Source: an uncultured Pseudoxanthomonas sp.
Lineage (GTDB): Bacteria > Pseudomonadota > Gammaproteobacteria > Xanthomonadales > Xanthomonadaceae
Length of the DNA stretch: 64,000 bases
Direction of reading: 5' to 3'
Assembly (NCBI GenBank): GCA_946479745.1
Contig: CAMLGZ010000007.1
Span: 70,142 to 134,141 of the forward strand
The translations under genes and the position numbers were made by a program. This document shows, piece after piece, positions 1 through 8,332 of the stretch. The notes under the pieces are model-generated. The model did no database searches, was not told the DNA's origin, and was given only the letters and a program-made list of their open reading frames with translations. How positions within the stretch are numbered: the stretch's first letter is position 1; each line of letters begins with the position of its first letter.

Positions 1-1
1 C

Positions 2-118
2 CTGGAAGAGGCGCACACCGCGCGCCTGAAGAAGATATGGGAATGCAAGTGCGGGTCGAAGAAGTGCACAGGGACGATGTTGCAGCCCAAGGGCAAGGAA
101 AAAGCCGCCGGCAAGTGA
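2..118 (+). CDS. SET-domain protein-lysine methyltransferase, C-terminal fragment
   Basis: Only the last 38 codons are in the window. The frame is open from the left edge and stops with TGA at 116-118. The translation contains a Cys-x-Cys-x4-Cys cluster (WECKCGSKKC) followed by a basic tail. This matches the post-SET zinc-binding motif of SET-domain lysine methyltransferases, in which three cysteines help close the active site. The SET domain itself would lie upstream, outside the window. The assignment rests on this short motif alone, so the family is likely but not proven. Confidence 0.6.
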   Translation: MEEAHTARLKKIWECKCGSKKCTGTMLQPKGKEKAAGK

Positions 119-215
119 ATGCCGGGAAGTGAAGGCATCGGACGCAAGTACGATGCTGTAACGCGCCGATTGCGACACTATGGCGGTCACCCCCCACACC
201 TCCAGGAGTCAATGC

Positions 216-1004
216 ATGGGTTCCCCGATCGAAGGTAAGGTCGCCGTCGTCACCGGCGCGGCCAGCGGCATAGGCAAGGAAATCGCGCATACGCTGGCCA
301 CGGCCGGCGCCAAGGTCGCCATCGCCGACCTCAACCTGGCAGGCGCACAGGCCGTCGCCGACGAAATCATTTTGGCCGGCGGAACGGCGATGGGCGTGGC
401 GATGGACGTCACCGACGAGGCCGCGGTCAATGCAGGCATCGCCCAGGCCGTCGAACAGCTGGGCCCGGTGGACATACTGATTTCCAACGCCGGCATCCAG
501 ATCATCAATGCGATCGAGGATTACGCCTACTCCGACTGGAAGAAGATGCTGGCCATCCATCTGGACGGCGCCTTCCTGACCACCAAGGCGGTGCTGCCGC
601 ATATGTACAAAGACGATCGAGGCGGCGTGGTGATCTACATGGGCTCGGTGCACTCGCACGAAGCCTCGCCGCTGAAATCGGCCTACGTCACCGCCAAGCA
701 CGGGCTGCTGGGGCTGGCGCGGGTGCTGGCGAAGGAAGGCGGTAAGCACGGCGTGCGCGCCAACGTGGTCTGCCCCGGTTTCGTGCGCACCCCGCTGGTG
801 GAAAAACAGATTCCCGAGCAGGCCAAGACCCTGGGCATCAGCGAAGACGACGTGGTCAAGAAAGTGATGCTGGGCCAGACCGTCGACGGCATCTTCACCA
901 CGGTGGAAGACGTGGCGCAGACGGTGAAGTTCCTGTGCGAATTTCCCAGCAATGCGCTGACCGGGCAAAGCGTGGTGGTCAGCCACGGCTGGTACATGCA
1001 GTAG
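216..1004 (+). CDS. bdhA: 3-hydroxybutyrate dehydrogenase (SDR family)
   Basis: A 262-residue short-chain dehydrogenase that should interconvert (R)-3-hydroxybutyrate and acetoacetate with NAD, in polyhydroxybutyrate or ketone-body metabolism. The glycine-rich TGAASGIG is at residues 13-20, NAG at 91-93, and the catalytic Ser144, Tyr157 and Lys161 are all present. The segment [20 protein letters not shown] is characteristic of hydroxybutyrate dehydrogenases among SDRs. The start at 216 is preferred over an upstream in-frame ATG at 180 because AGGAG at 204-208 is ideally spaced and the Rossmann fold then begins at once. The stop is 3 nt before the patatin-like gene, so the two are probably co-transcribed. 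Confidence 0.9.
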   Translation: MGSPIEGKVAVVTGAASGIGKEIAHTLATAGAKVAIADLNLAGAQAVADEIILAGGTAMGVAMDVTDEAAVNAGIAQAVEQLGPVDILISNAGIQIINAIEDYAYSDWKKMLAIHLDGAFLTTKAVLPHMYKDDRGGVVIYMGSVHSHEASPLKSAYVTAKHGLLGLARVLAKEGGKHGVRANVVCPGFVRTPLVEKQIPEQAKTLGISEDDVVKKVMLGQTVDGIFTTVEDVAQTVKFLCEFPSNALTGQSVVVSHGWYMQ

Positions 1005-1007
1005 GCG

Positions 1008-2240
1008 ATGACCATGGTCGCCAAGCGCACCGGGAAATCTGCGACAAAGTCCGCCGCGACCAAGCCCGCTGCGATCAAGCATGCGTCCGTGCGCGGGAAG
1101 AAAGCGGGCGCTGCTTCGCCGCAGAACGTCGCTTTGGTTCTGCAGGGCGGTGGCGCGCTAGGCGCTTATCAGGTAGGCGTTTATCAAGGCCTGCATGAAG
1201 CGGGCATCGTGCCGAACTGGATCGCCGGCATTTCCATCGGCGCGTTCAACACCGCACTGATCGCCGGCAATCCGCCGGAGCGGCGCATGGACGCTTTGCG
1301 CGAATTCTGGGAAACCATTTCCCAGCCGTATCTGCTGCCGGCCACCACACTGGGACAGGAAGCGCGTTTCACGCAGATCAATGAAGACTCGCGCGCCTGG
1401 CTGGATGCCTGGGAAGCCTGGCGCGCGATGACCGAGGGTCAGCGGGGCTTCTACCAACCGCGCAGCTGGTTCGGCGAGGATCCTTTCACCGCGCCCGGTC
1501 CCACCCGCGCCAGTTTCTATACCACCCAGCCGATGGTGGAGACGCTGGAACGCATGGTGGATTTCGACCGGCTCAACGACGGCGGCATCCGGGTCTCGGT
1601 CGGCGCGGTGGATGTGGCCAGCGGCAATCTGGAATATTTCGACAACGCGCACATGCGCCTGGACGCGCGGCACATCCTGGCCTCGGGCGCGTTGCCGCCG
1701 GCCTTTCCGGCGATCGAGATAGACGGGCGTTATTTCTGGGATGGCGGGCTGGTGTCCAACACGCCGCTGTCGCAGGTATTCGATTCGGAACCGCGCCACG
1801 ATTCCCTGATATTCCAGGTCGACTTGTGGAATGCGCAGGGCGAACTACCGCAGAACCTGCTGGACGTAGCCGAGCGCGAGAAGGAAATCCAGTATTCCAG
1901 CCGCACCCGCACCATCACCGACATGCAGCGTGTCGGCCAGCATTACCGGCGCTTGCTGCGCGAACTGCTGGAAGAAATCCCCGCCGACGTGCGTGAGAAG
2001 AATCCGTGGTGCCAGCGCGCCGAGCAGTTGGCCTGCAACCGCCGCTACAGTCTCATCCACCTTATCTACCGCGACCGCGCGCGCTTCGGCCATTTCAAGG
2101 ATTATCAGTTCGGCCGGGTGGCCATGCGCGAGCATTGGCAGTCCGGACTGGCCGATATCGGCCGGGCGCTGGCGCATCCCGAATGGCTGGAGCTGCCCAG
2201 GGGCGAGAACGCCTTCGTCACGCACGACGCCACGGCGTAA
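1008..2240 (+). CDS. patatin-like phospholipase, DUF3734-type C terminus
   Basis: A 410-residue patatin-fold acyl hydrolase. It shows the oxyanion glycine loop GGGALG (residues 47-52), the nucleophile elbow G-I-S76-I-G and the second dyad residue Asp245 in a DGG motif. The long C-terminal part resembles the DUF3734 extension found on bacterial patatins next to hydroxybutyrate dehydrogenase genes. No signal peptide is evident; the N terminus is a Lys/Ala-rich basic stretch of about 35 residues. Only 3 nt separate it from bdhA. The pairing suggests a shared role in lipid or polyhydroxyalkanoate turnover, but the substrate is not visible from sequence. Confidence 0.85.
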   Translation: MTMVAKRTGKSATKSAATKPAAIKHASVRGKKAGAASPQNVALVLQGGGALGAYQVGVYQGLHEAGIVPNWIAGISIGAFNTALIAGNPPERRMDALREFWETISQPYLLPATTLGQEARFTQINEDSRAWLDAWEAWRAMTEGQRGFYQPRSWFGEDPFTAPGPTRASFYTTQPMVETLERMVDFDRLNDGGIRVSVGAVDVASGNLEYFDNAHMRLDARHILASGALPPAFPAIEIDGRYFWDGGLVSNTPLSQVFDSEPRHDSLIFQVDLWNAQGELPQNLLDVAEREKEIQYSSRTRTITDMQRVGQHYRRLLRELLEEIPADVREKNPWCQRAEQLACNRRYSLIHLIYRDRARFGHFKDYQFGRVAMREHWQSGLADIGRALAHPEWLELPRGENAFVTHDATA

Positions 2241-2241
2241 A

Positions 2242-2270
2242 CCTCTTCTCCTGCGTGATGCGGGAAGAGG
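2242..2270 (+). terminator. possible weak terminator or attenuator hairpin
   Basis: Inverted repeat CCTCTTC / GAAGAGG (2242-2248 and 2264-2270) immediately after the patatin stop codon and before the DUF5916 gene. There is no T-run after the stem, so a Rho-independent terminator is doubtful; it could only stabilise the mRNA end. Confidence 0.3.
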
Positions 2271-2349
2271 CGAAAAGGTTGCAATGACTAACGATAGGGG
2301 CGCGCCATTGGCGGCTCCTTTAACCTGCGCACCTCGACGGGAGGAATCG

Positions 2350-4575
2350 ATGCGTAGATTAGTGGTCATAGGGTTGTTGGCATGGGCGATGCCGGCAATG
2401 GCGGTGGAGATCGATGGGCGGATCGATCCGCAGGAATGGGCCGGGGCCCAGCATGTCGACGATTTCCGCATGACCCAGCCGCTGACCCGCATGCCAGGGT
2501 CGCAGCCGACCGAAGCCTGGATCCTGGCCACTCCCGAAGGGCTGGCGATCGGTTTCCGCAACACGCAGCCGGCCAGCGTCCCGCGCACCCGCCAGCGCGT
2601 GCAGCGCGACTTCGAGGAACAAGTGGACCGCGTCAATCTGATGGTGGATTTCGACGGCGATGGCCGTACCGGCTACAACTTCACCGTGTCCTCGACCGAC
2701 GGCATCGCCGATGCGGTGATCAGCAACGAGAACAACTTCAACGACGACTGGGATGGCAACTGGCGGCACGCGGTCAGCGAAGACGCCGACAGCTGGTCCG
2801 TGGAAATGCTGATCCCCTGGTATATCGCGCCGATGCGCAAGGCCAACGGCGACAAGCGCACGGTGAAGATCTACCTGGATCGCGTGATCGGCTCCAGCGG
2901 CGAGCGCTCGGCGTGGCCTGCGGCCAGCTTCGAGGTTCCGCGTTTCATGTCGGATTTCGCAGCGGTGGAAATGGCGCATTACAGCCAATCGCTGCTGACG
3001 GTCACTCCTTACGTCTCGGGCCTGTACGACAACGTGCATGGGGGCAACGATTTCGATGGCGGCGCCGATATCTTCTGGAAGCCGAATGGGCAGTTCCAGA
3101 TGACAGCGACCATCAATCCCGATTTCGGCCAGGTGGAAAGCGACGATCTGGTGGTCAACTTCGGCGCCACCGAAACCTTCGTCAGCGACAAGCGGCCATT
3201 CTTCACCGAAAACCAGGGCCTGTTCGAATACACAACGCCTTCGGACTTCAGCCAACTGCTCTACACGCGCCGTGTCGGCGGTCCCGCCGACGATGGAAAT
3301 GGCTCCGGCGACATCACCGCCGCGGTCAAGGTCAACGGCAGTCTGGGCGCCACCAAGTACGGCGTGTTCGTCGCCGACGAGGCCGATGCCGCCGGGCGCT
3401 CGTTCGGTGCCTTGCGCCTGGTGCGCGATTTCGGCAGCCAGAACCTGGGCATGATGCTGACCCGCGTGGACCGCCCTTATCTGGACCGCGAAGCCACCGT
3501 GTTGGGCGTGGACCACAACTGGCGGCCCAACCAGCGCTGGAATGTGCAGACCCGCGTGTTCGGCAGCCAGATCGAAGAGTCGGGCGAAACCACGCGCGAT
3601 CTGGGCGGCACGGTCTGGGCCGATTACCAAATGGACCAGGGCTGGCGGCAGCAGTGGATCGCGATGCATTTCGGCAGCGATCTGCAGATCAACGATGCCG
3701 GCTATCTGTCGCGCAACAGCACCAACTATCTGCATTGGGAAGTGCGCAAGCGTTTCGCCGATCAACCGGAAAGCTCGCGCTACTCGTCCAAGGAATGGCG
3801 CTGGCGGGCCAGCAGCAGCCATAACGATCATGGCGAAAAACTCAACGACCAGTTCCGCGTCAGCCGCGAGGGAAGGCTGCGCGATGGCAGCTACGAATAT
3901 GCCCAGATCAACGTCAATGGCGCCGGAATCGACGACCTGATCACCCGTGGCCATGGTTCGGTGAAGCGCCCGGGCAACTTCAATGCGTTCTTCGAATACG
4001 AGCGGCCGCGCAAGGGCAACTGGGGGCACACTCTGGAAGCGGAGGTGTATTCCGGCGGACTGGCCGGAAATTCAAAAGTCGGCTACAGCCTGCAGTACGA
4101 GCCCACCTATTTCATCAGCGACGCTTTCCGGCTGACCGGTGGAATCTACGCCGACCACACGCCCGACTGGCTGGTGTGGAACCGCGACAGAAATCTGCTG
4201 GGCAGCTACGACGGTCGTGAAGTCCATCTCAATGCCGGACTCGACTGGACCATCGGCAACAAGCAGGAACTGCGGGTCAAGCTGCAGGCGATCGCGCTAG
4301 ATGCGAACGTGCGCCAGACCTATCTCGTGGACGGAGTCGGAAACGCCGTTGTCAGTCCCGACAAAGTGGACGATTTCAGCGTGAAGAATCTGGGCTTCCA
4401 GATCCGCTACCGGTACGAACTGGCGCCGCTCTCGTATCTGTACGTCGTCTATGGACGGGGCGGGTACCGCCAGGATGGATACTCCGACGATACGGGCCAA
4501 TTGCTGAGCGACAGTTTCGATCTGCGCGACGACGAGCAATTGCTGGTGAAGCTGTCCTACCGTTTCGAGCTGTGA
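2350..4575 (+). CDS. DUF5916 / CBM9-like exported outer-membrane protein
   Basis: A 741-residue protein with a short signal peptide (MRRLVVIGLLAWAMPAMA). An N-terminal region of about 200 residues resembles the family-9-like carbohydrate-binding fold (EWAGA, then DRVNLMVDFDGDGRTGYNF). A long aromatic-rich beta-barrel region follows, ending in KLSYRFEL, typical of outer-membrane proteins. This architecture is that of DUF5916 proteins, whose function is not established. The start at 2350 is chosen for GGGAGG just upstream and for the signal peptide; the frame is open much further upstream, but that part overlaps the patatin gene and is not protein-like. It may be co-transcribed with bdhA/patatin or be independent. 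Confidence 0.8.
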   Translation: MRRLVVIGLLAWAMPAMAVEIDGRIDPQEWAGAQHVDDFRMTQPLTRMPGSQPTEAWILATPEGLAIGFRNTQPASVPRTRQRVQRDFEEQVDRVNLMVDFDGDGRTGYNFTVSSTDGIADAVISNENNFNDDWDGNWRHAVSEDADSWSVEMLIPWYIAPMRKANGDKRTVKIYLDRVIGSSGERSAWPAASFEVPRFMSDFAAVEMAHYSQSLLTVTPYVSGLYDNVHGGNDFDGGADIFWKPNGQFQMTATINPDFGQVESDDLVVNFGATETFVSDKRPFFTENQGLFEYTTPSDFSQLLYTRRVGGPADDGNGSGDITAAVKVNGSLGATKYGVFVADEADAAGRSFGALRLVRDFGSQNLGMMLTRVDRPYLDREATVLGVDHNWRPNQRWNVQTRVFGSQIEESGETTRDLGGTVWADYQMDQGWRQQWIAMHFGSDLQINDAGYLSRNSTNYLHWEVRKRFADQPESSRYSSKEWRWRASSSHNDHGEKLNDQFRVSREGRLRDGSYEYAQINVNGAGIDDLITRGHGSVKRPGNFNAFFEYERPRKGNWGHTLEAEVYSGGLAGNSKVGYSLQYEPTYFISDAFRLTGGIYADHTPDWLVWNRDRNLLGSYDGREVHLNAGLDWTIGNKQELRVKLQAIALDANVRQTYLVDGVGNAVVSPDKVDDFSVKNLGFQIRYRYELAPLSYLYVVYGRGGYRQDGYSDDTGQLLSDSFDLRDDEQLLVKLSYRFEL

Positions 4576-4636
4576 AGCCGCGCGGCGGAAGCATTAAAGA
4601 TTGTCTTTGCTCGGGAAGCGCCCGCGTTGATCCGGT

Positions 4637-5197
4637 TCACTCCGCAACGCGCTGCATTTCTGCCGAAGCCAGGTGCCAATGCCGCTGCTCTTGGCTGGCA
4701 CCGTCGGCCACTGATGCGCGAAGGGTGAAGCGGCCGCGATAATGGCGTTCGCTGCCATCGCGCTGAAGCGCGCTGAGTTCCACCGGCACTTGGATATAAC
4801 GCGAACCCGCGGCGCCTTCTTCGCCCGTGGGTTCGCCTACGACTGCGCGCACGGACCGGGTGTTGGCGTAGCCACCGCTGAAGTGCTCGAAAGTCTGTCC
4901 GCTGGCCGCGCCCTCATCGCTCCACAGCGCATAGGCTTTCGCATGATCGCCTGCGTCGATGGCGGCGTAGTAGTCGGCAACCACTTGCTTGGCGGCAGAG
5001 GGTGTGGCCGGGTCGCCGGGCTCTGTCGATGCTACAGGCGCGGACTCAGGCGCAGGCGTCTGTGAAGGTTCGGGGGCGGCGCTTGCTTCCTGTTGCGCAG
5101 ACGTGGAAACCGCAGGCGCGGCAGGTTCGGTCTTCGTGCAAGCGGTCGTGCACGCGGATAGCGTCAGCGCGAGGGCCAGCGCCTCAGTCCTGCGCAT
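4637..5197 (-). CDS. predicted lipoprotein with NTF2-like region
   Basis: A 186-residue exported protein. It begins with a basic and hydrophobic signal and cysteines at LSAC and TTAC that could serve as a lipobox, followed by a Pro/Ala/Ser-rich linker to about residue 65. The C-terminal part (VVADYYAAIDAGDHAKAYALW onward) looks like an NTF2-like or DUF4440-type fold. Its start overlaps the end of the upstream DUF1439-like gene by 14 nt, showing translational coupling. No function can be assigned. It resembles in layout the lipoprotein two genes upstream (5839-6378). Confidence 0.65.
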   Translation of the reverse strand: MRRTEALALALTLSACTTACTKTEPAAPAVSTSAQQEASAAPEPSQTPAPESAPVASTEPGDPATPSAAKQVVADYYAAIDAGDHAKAYALWSDEGAASGQTFEHFSGGYANTRSVRAVVGEPTGEEGAAGSRYIQVPVELSALQRDGSERHYRGRFTLRASVADGASQEQRHWHLASAEMQRVAE

Positions 5198-5774
5198 CGC
5201 TCAGGTCCGGCATGCCGACGGGTTGGTTGAAGCGCACCACGATATGCCCATTCTCGATGCCGGCCGATTCCACTTTTACGTTGCCGAAGTTCGCGAGCAG
5301 AGCAGGATCAAGCTTGTAGAGCGGTTCCTTTCTGGCGTAGTCGGCCAGCCACAGGTTGAGCAGCACGCGGGTCTGCTCGTCCACGCGCTGACCCGGCGAA
5401 GCGGGTTGCACATTGTCGACGGTGGGTTGGTCCAGATACAGCGCATAGTCCTGCGGGTCGTAGCGCAGGCCGCTGCTCATCTCGATGCGTCCCACCGGCG
5501 TCTCGCTTCCGCCGGCCGATGCGGCGCTGGCCGAGAACGCCATGAGCAGACGCTCACCCGTTGTCGGAATGGTGAGCTTGGGGTCGCGGGCAGTCAGAGT
5601 GAACAGGCCGCCCAAGGCTTCGTATTCGCGCGGAAAAGCGCTGTCCAGGTATTGCTGCACCTGCGGCGTGGCGACGCTTATTTCGTTGCTTGGCGCTTGC
5701 GCCACTGCCGGTGCGCCGGTCAGCAAGAGCGCCAGCCCGGCTGCCTTGAAGTAGGTGCCAAGTGGGAAAGTCAT
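5184..5774 (-). CDS. DUF1439-like periplasmic protein
   Basis: A 196-residue protein with a signal peptide ending near APAVAQA. The mature part (QQYLDSAFPREYEALGG, LTIPTTGERLLMAFSAS, PVGRIEMSSGLRYDPQDYALYLDQP) resembles DUF1439/YceB-type lipid-binding-like periplasmic proteins, although no lipobox cysteine is present here. The start at 5774 is chosen for the signal peptide; longer in-frame extensions run into the neighbouring gene. It lies between two exported proteins on the same strand. Function is unknown; YceB-like proteins are envelope proteins with a tubular lipid-binding-like fold. Confidence 0.65.
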   Translation of the reverse strand: MTFPLGTYFKAAGLALLLTGAPAVAQAPSNEISVATPQVQQYLDSAFPREYEALGGLFTLTARDPKLTIPTTGERLLMAFSASAASAGGSETPVGRIEMSSGLRYDPQDYALYLDQPTVDNVQPASPGQRVDEQTRVLLNLWLADYARKEPLYKLDPALLANFGNVKVESAGIENGHIVVRFNQPVGMPDLSDAQD

Positions 5775-5838
5775 TGCGGTTTTTCCTGAAGCGGACGATG
5801 GACAGTACGCACCATAGCCTCGCCGGGTGAACGCAGCT

Positions 5839-6378
5839 TCAATCCAGGGAGGGACGCATGGACGCGGAAGTGATTTCCCAGCCGTCGTCGCTGATCTTGC
5901 GGCGCAACCGGTACCAGCCTTTGATTTCGTGGATGCCATCGCTCTTGCGAATGCGAAGGACGACGGGTATTTCCACCGCGCGGGTCGGGATTTCTTGGTC
6001 CAGCGGCTTGGGCGCTTCGTTGTTGATGCGCATGGAGCCGAGATCCTGGAGGCTGCGCACGCTGTAGTCGTCCGGTTGCGGCGAAGGCTTGCCGCCCACC
6101 CAATAGGCATCGGCTTTTTTCCAGTCCTTGCCGGCTGCGGCAGCAAGGTAGGCATGAATAGTGGAGGCCGCCTGCGAAAGCGCTGCCGCATTGCTCGCCT
6201 GCACCTGCATCGCCGCCGCCTGGCTCGCGGCAGTTGCAGGGTCCTGTGCGGACGCGGCCTGGCTTGACGCAGCGTCGTTGGCCGCCGCGGGTTCGGCGTC
6301 GGGTTGCCGACTGCACGAGCAGCCGCCCAGCAGCAGAACAGTCACCATCAGTAGCGATCCACGCATGTCTTTGCCCAT
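5839..6378 (-). CDS. predicted lipoprotein, unknown function
   Basis: A 179-residue protein with a clear type II signal: the hydrophobic run LLMVTVLLLGGC gives a lipobox LGGC. An Ala/Gln/Asp-rich linker follows to about residue 75, then a compact domain (TIHAYLAAAAGKDWKKADAYW ... GWYRLRRKISDDGWEI) that resembles a DUF4878/NTF2-like fold. An internal ATG at 6366 is an alternative start that keeps the whole signal. It is the first gene of a three-gene minus-strand set of envelope proteins (5839-6378, 5184-5774, 4637-5197). Confidence 0.6.
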   Translation of the reverse strand: MGKDMRGSLLMVTVLLLGGCSCSRQPDAEPAAANDAASSQAASAQDPATAASQAAAMQVQASNAAALSQAASTIHAYLAAAAGKDWKKADAYWVGGKPSPQPDDYSVRSLQDLGSMRINNEAPKPLDQEIPTRAVEIPVVLRIRKSDGIHEIKGWYRLRRKISDDGWEITSASMRPSLD

Positions 6379-6390
6379 CGTGTAGTCGAT

Positions 6391-6675
6391 CTATATGCCG
6401 GGATGGCGTTGCTTACGTTCCGCAGTGTAGTGCCACCAGGGGCGGGCAGGTTCGCCCTGCATGAAGCGCACCGCACTGATGAAGGTGTCCAGCACGCATG
6501 GATCGTGACGCGTGCCGGTGATTCCGCACAGGCGCTGGTACAGGGCGAAAGGATCGGCGCCGGCCAACTGTGCCGGCCGGGCGATACCCAGGGCCTTGAA
6601 GTCTTCGACCATCGCCGGGCCGATGTTGGGTAAGTGCTGCAGCTTGACCGCGTCGGAAGCGACTTTTGCTTTCAT
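6391..6675 (-). CDS. helix-hairpin-helix Cdd1-family protein
   Basis: A 94-residue cytosolic protein. LQHLPNIGPAMVEDFKALGI is a helix-hairpin-helix motif, followed by LYQRLCGITGTRHDPCVLDTFISAVRFMQG and PWWHYTAERK, which is the pattern of the Cdd1 / pathogenicity-locus family (mitomycin-resistance-like small proteins). The HhH motif suggests non-specific DNA binding; the biological role is not established. The full family length seems present. Confidence 0.75.
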   Translation of the reverse strand: MKAKVASDAVKLQHLPNIGPAMVEDFKALGIARPAQLAGADPFALYQRLCGITGTRHDPCVLDTFISAVRFMQGEPARPWWHYTAERKQRHPGI

Positions 6676-6703
6676 CGGCGGATGCCCCGGCAGCCTGTGG
6701 CGA

Positions 6704-7276
6704 TCAGTTTGCGCCCAACAGCAACTTGCAGGAATAGATCGCCTGTTGCGCCTGGGGGATATTGGCGATGCGGTTGTACCGATAGCCGCCTTTGACCATC
6801 CCCATCGTGATTTCCTGCTCCACGTAAGCGATTTCGCCCTCGGCGACCGTCACTTCCAGGGATTCGGGACACTTCTTGTCGCCGCTGAGGACGTGCGTGC
6901 CAGGTTCCACTTCCAGCCGGTAAAAACGGAGTCCACGGGTCTGGCCCACTGGCTTTCCGTCCAGGACCACGTTCAGGCCAACCAGCAGTCCTACCAGTTG
7001 TTTGCGGTACACATAGATGACGCCCTTGCCCGGTGAGGGAGCGAATTGCAGCGCAGCTTGCTTCTGCGCTTGGCTGCCGACGCGGGTCGACTTGTTCTTG
7101 AATGCCAACAGCCAGACCACATAGGCCAGGAATCCCAGCGCGAACAAAGCGCACCCGATCATCAACCAGCGCTCGGATTCCGAGCCCCGGACCAGAAGGA
7201 TCAGGACGAAACCGCCCACGCCGCCGATCAGCGACAGTGCGAGGTATTTGGGTAGAGAGGCGCGCCCCAGGTTCAT
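6704..7276 (-). CDS. DUF2846-like membrane protein
   Basis: A 190-residue protein with two closely spaced transmembrane helices (about residues 10-29 and 37-60), followed by a soluble domain. The domain contains VIYVYRKQLVGLLVGLNVVLDG and VEPGTHVLSGD, resembling DUF2846 proteins, which have a carboxypeptidase-regulatory-like beta fold. The position of the helices would place the C-terminal domain on one side of the inner membrane; topology is not certain. The neighbours are unrelated small genes, so context gives no function. Confidence 0.65.
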   Translation of the reverse strand: MNLGRASLPKYLALSLIGGVGGFVLILLVRGSESERWLMIGCALFALGFLAYVVWLLAFKNKSTRVGSQAQKQAALQFAPSPGKGVIYVYRKQLVGLLVGLNVVLDGKPVGQTRGLRFYRLEVEPGTHVLSGDKKCPESLEVTVAEGEIAYVEQEITMGMVKGGYRYNRIANIPQAQQAIYSCKLLLGAN

Positions 7277-7333
7277 AGCGGATCCTTGCCGATGTTGTAG
7301 GCGGCAAGGATATAGGACGCGGCGTGGGACGGG

Positions 7334-7642
7334 CTAGGCGGCGGTGTTTCGCTGTTTCAGGTTTTTGATGAACTCGTCCATATGCGGCCGCAGTGGTGCG
7401 AACACATCGTTGGCGTCCTGGCGGTGATTCAGCATCAGGCCGCTGAGCAGTTTGGTGCCCACGATCAGTGCGGCGCGTTCGTCGCCGCTGAAGCCGCGTT
7501 GCTGCTGCATCGCTTCGAGAATGCGCATCCAGTCGTCATGGCAGCTGTGTTCGAACTCTATCGTGCAGCGGCCCAGACATTGCAGGCCGTCGCTTTCGAC
7601 GGGAGTGACGGTGATGCGGTAGCGGTGGGAATTGTTGGCCAT
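7334..7642 (-). CDS. DUF3861 family protein
   Basis: A small cytosolic protein of 102 residues (MANNSHRYRITVTP ...) with the DUF3861 pattern, including LGRCTIEFEHSCHDDW and LIVGTKLLSGLMLNHR. I set the start at 7642 because the domain begins right there and the 20 residues that an upstream in-frame ATG would add are arginine-rich and not conserved-looking. Function of the family is unknown. Confidence 0.7.
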   Translation of the reverse strand: MANNSHRYRITVTPVESDGLQCLGRCTIEFEHSCHDDWMRILEAMQQQRGFSGDERAALIVGTKLLSGLMLNHRQDANDVFAPLRPHMDEFIKNLKQRNTAA

Positions 7643-7749
7643 GGCACGGACTTCGGTAGCGCGGGAATGCCCAGACAAGATAGGTGCGCCGCAGCGGCGC
7701 AACGAGTCCCCCGACCGCGATGGACTGTTCCACAGGGCAGTCCTGCGGT

Positions 7750-8322
7750 TTAGCGTGCGTAGGCCCTCAGCAGGGGCAAGGGGTCGCGGGCGCCGTCTTT
7801 TCCATACAGACCGTAGTGCAGATGCGGCGGTGTGCCACGGGCGTTGCCGGTGGTACCCACCGTGCCCAGAGGGGTGCCGGGAGTCACCAGATCACCCGTT
7901 TTCAGACCGTGCCGCCAGTCGTCCAGGTGTGCGTAGTAATGCCGCTCGCCTCCGGGGCCAAACACCCACACTTGCCTGCCGCCCAGCCCGCCCTCGCGTA
8001 CCGAGACTACGATGCCCCGGGTGGCGCTTAGGACCAGCGTGCCGCGTTTGGCGAAAATATCCACGCCCGCGTGGGTGCGGTCGCTCCCTCGTGGCGCTCC
8101 GAACGTGTCGGCGATGCGCGAGGCGCGCACGCCCTGGACGGGCGGCGCCAGCGCGGTCGGCGGCGGCATCCGCGACAGTTCCCACAGCGCGCGCGGTTTG
8201 GCCATGAAAGGCTGCTGCCACGACCAGACCGTAATCCAGGCCGCGAGCAGAATAAAAATGCCCCATGCGAGCAGTCGCTTGGCCGCACTCGCAGGGCTAC
8301 GGGTCGGTCGCGATGCGGCCAT
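7750..8322 (-). CDS. M23 (LytM-type) metallopeptidase
   Basis: A 190-residue protein with a single N-terminal membrane anchor (about residues 17-38) and a periplasmic LytM domain. The zinc-site residues appear intact: His84-x3-Asp88 (HAGVD), His132 in HYYAHLDDW, and the H-x-H pair at 167/169 (HLHY). Such enzymes cut peptide cross-bridges in peptidoglycan, or act as amidase activators when the zinc site is degenerate; here the full site suggests an active endopeptidase. It stands 10 nt downstream of the YebE-like gene on the same strand. Confidence 0.8.
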   Translation of the reverse strand: MAASRPTRSPASAAKRLLAWGIFILLAAWITVWSWQQPFMAKPRALWELSRMPPPTALAPPVQGVRASRIADTFGAPRGSDRTHAGVDIFAKRGTLVLSATRGIVVSVREGGLGGRQVWVFGPGGERHYYAHLDDWRHGLKTGDLVTPGTPLGTVGTTGNARGTPPHLHYGLYGKDGARDPLPLLRAYAR

Positions 8323-8332
8323 GACAAGGATT

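Noticed and set aside
1930..2349. A 140-residue N-terminal extension of the DUF5916 protein
   Set aside because: It overlaps the patatin gene and is not protein-like; a signal peptide and ribosome site support the start at 2350.
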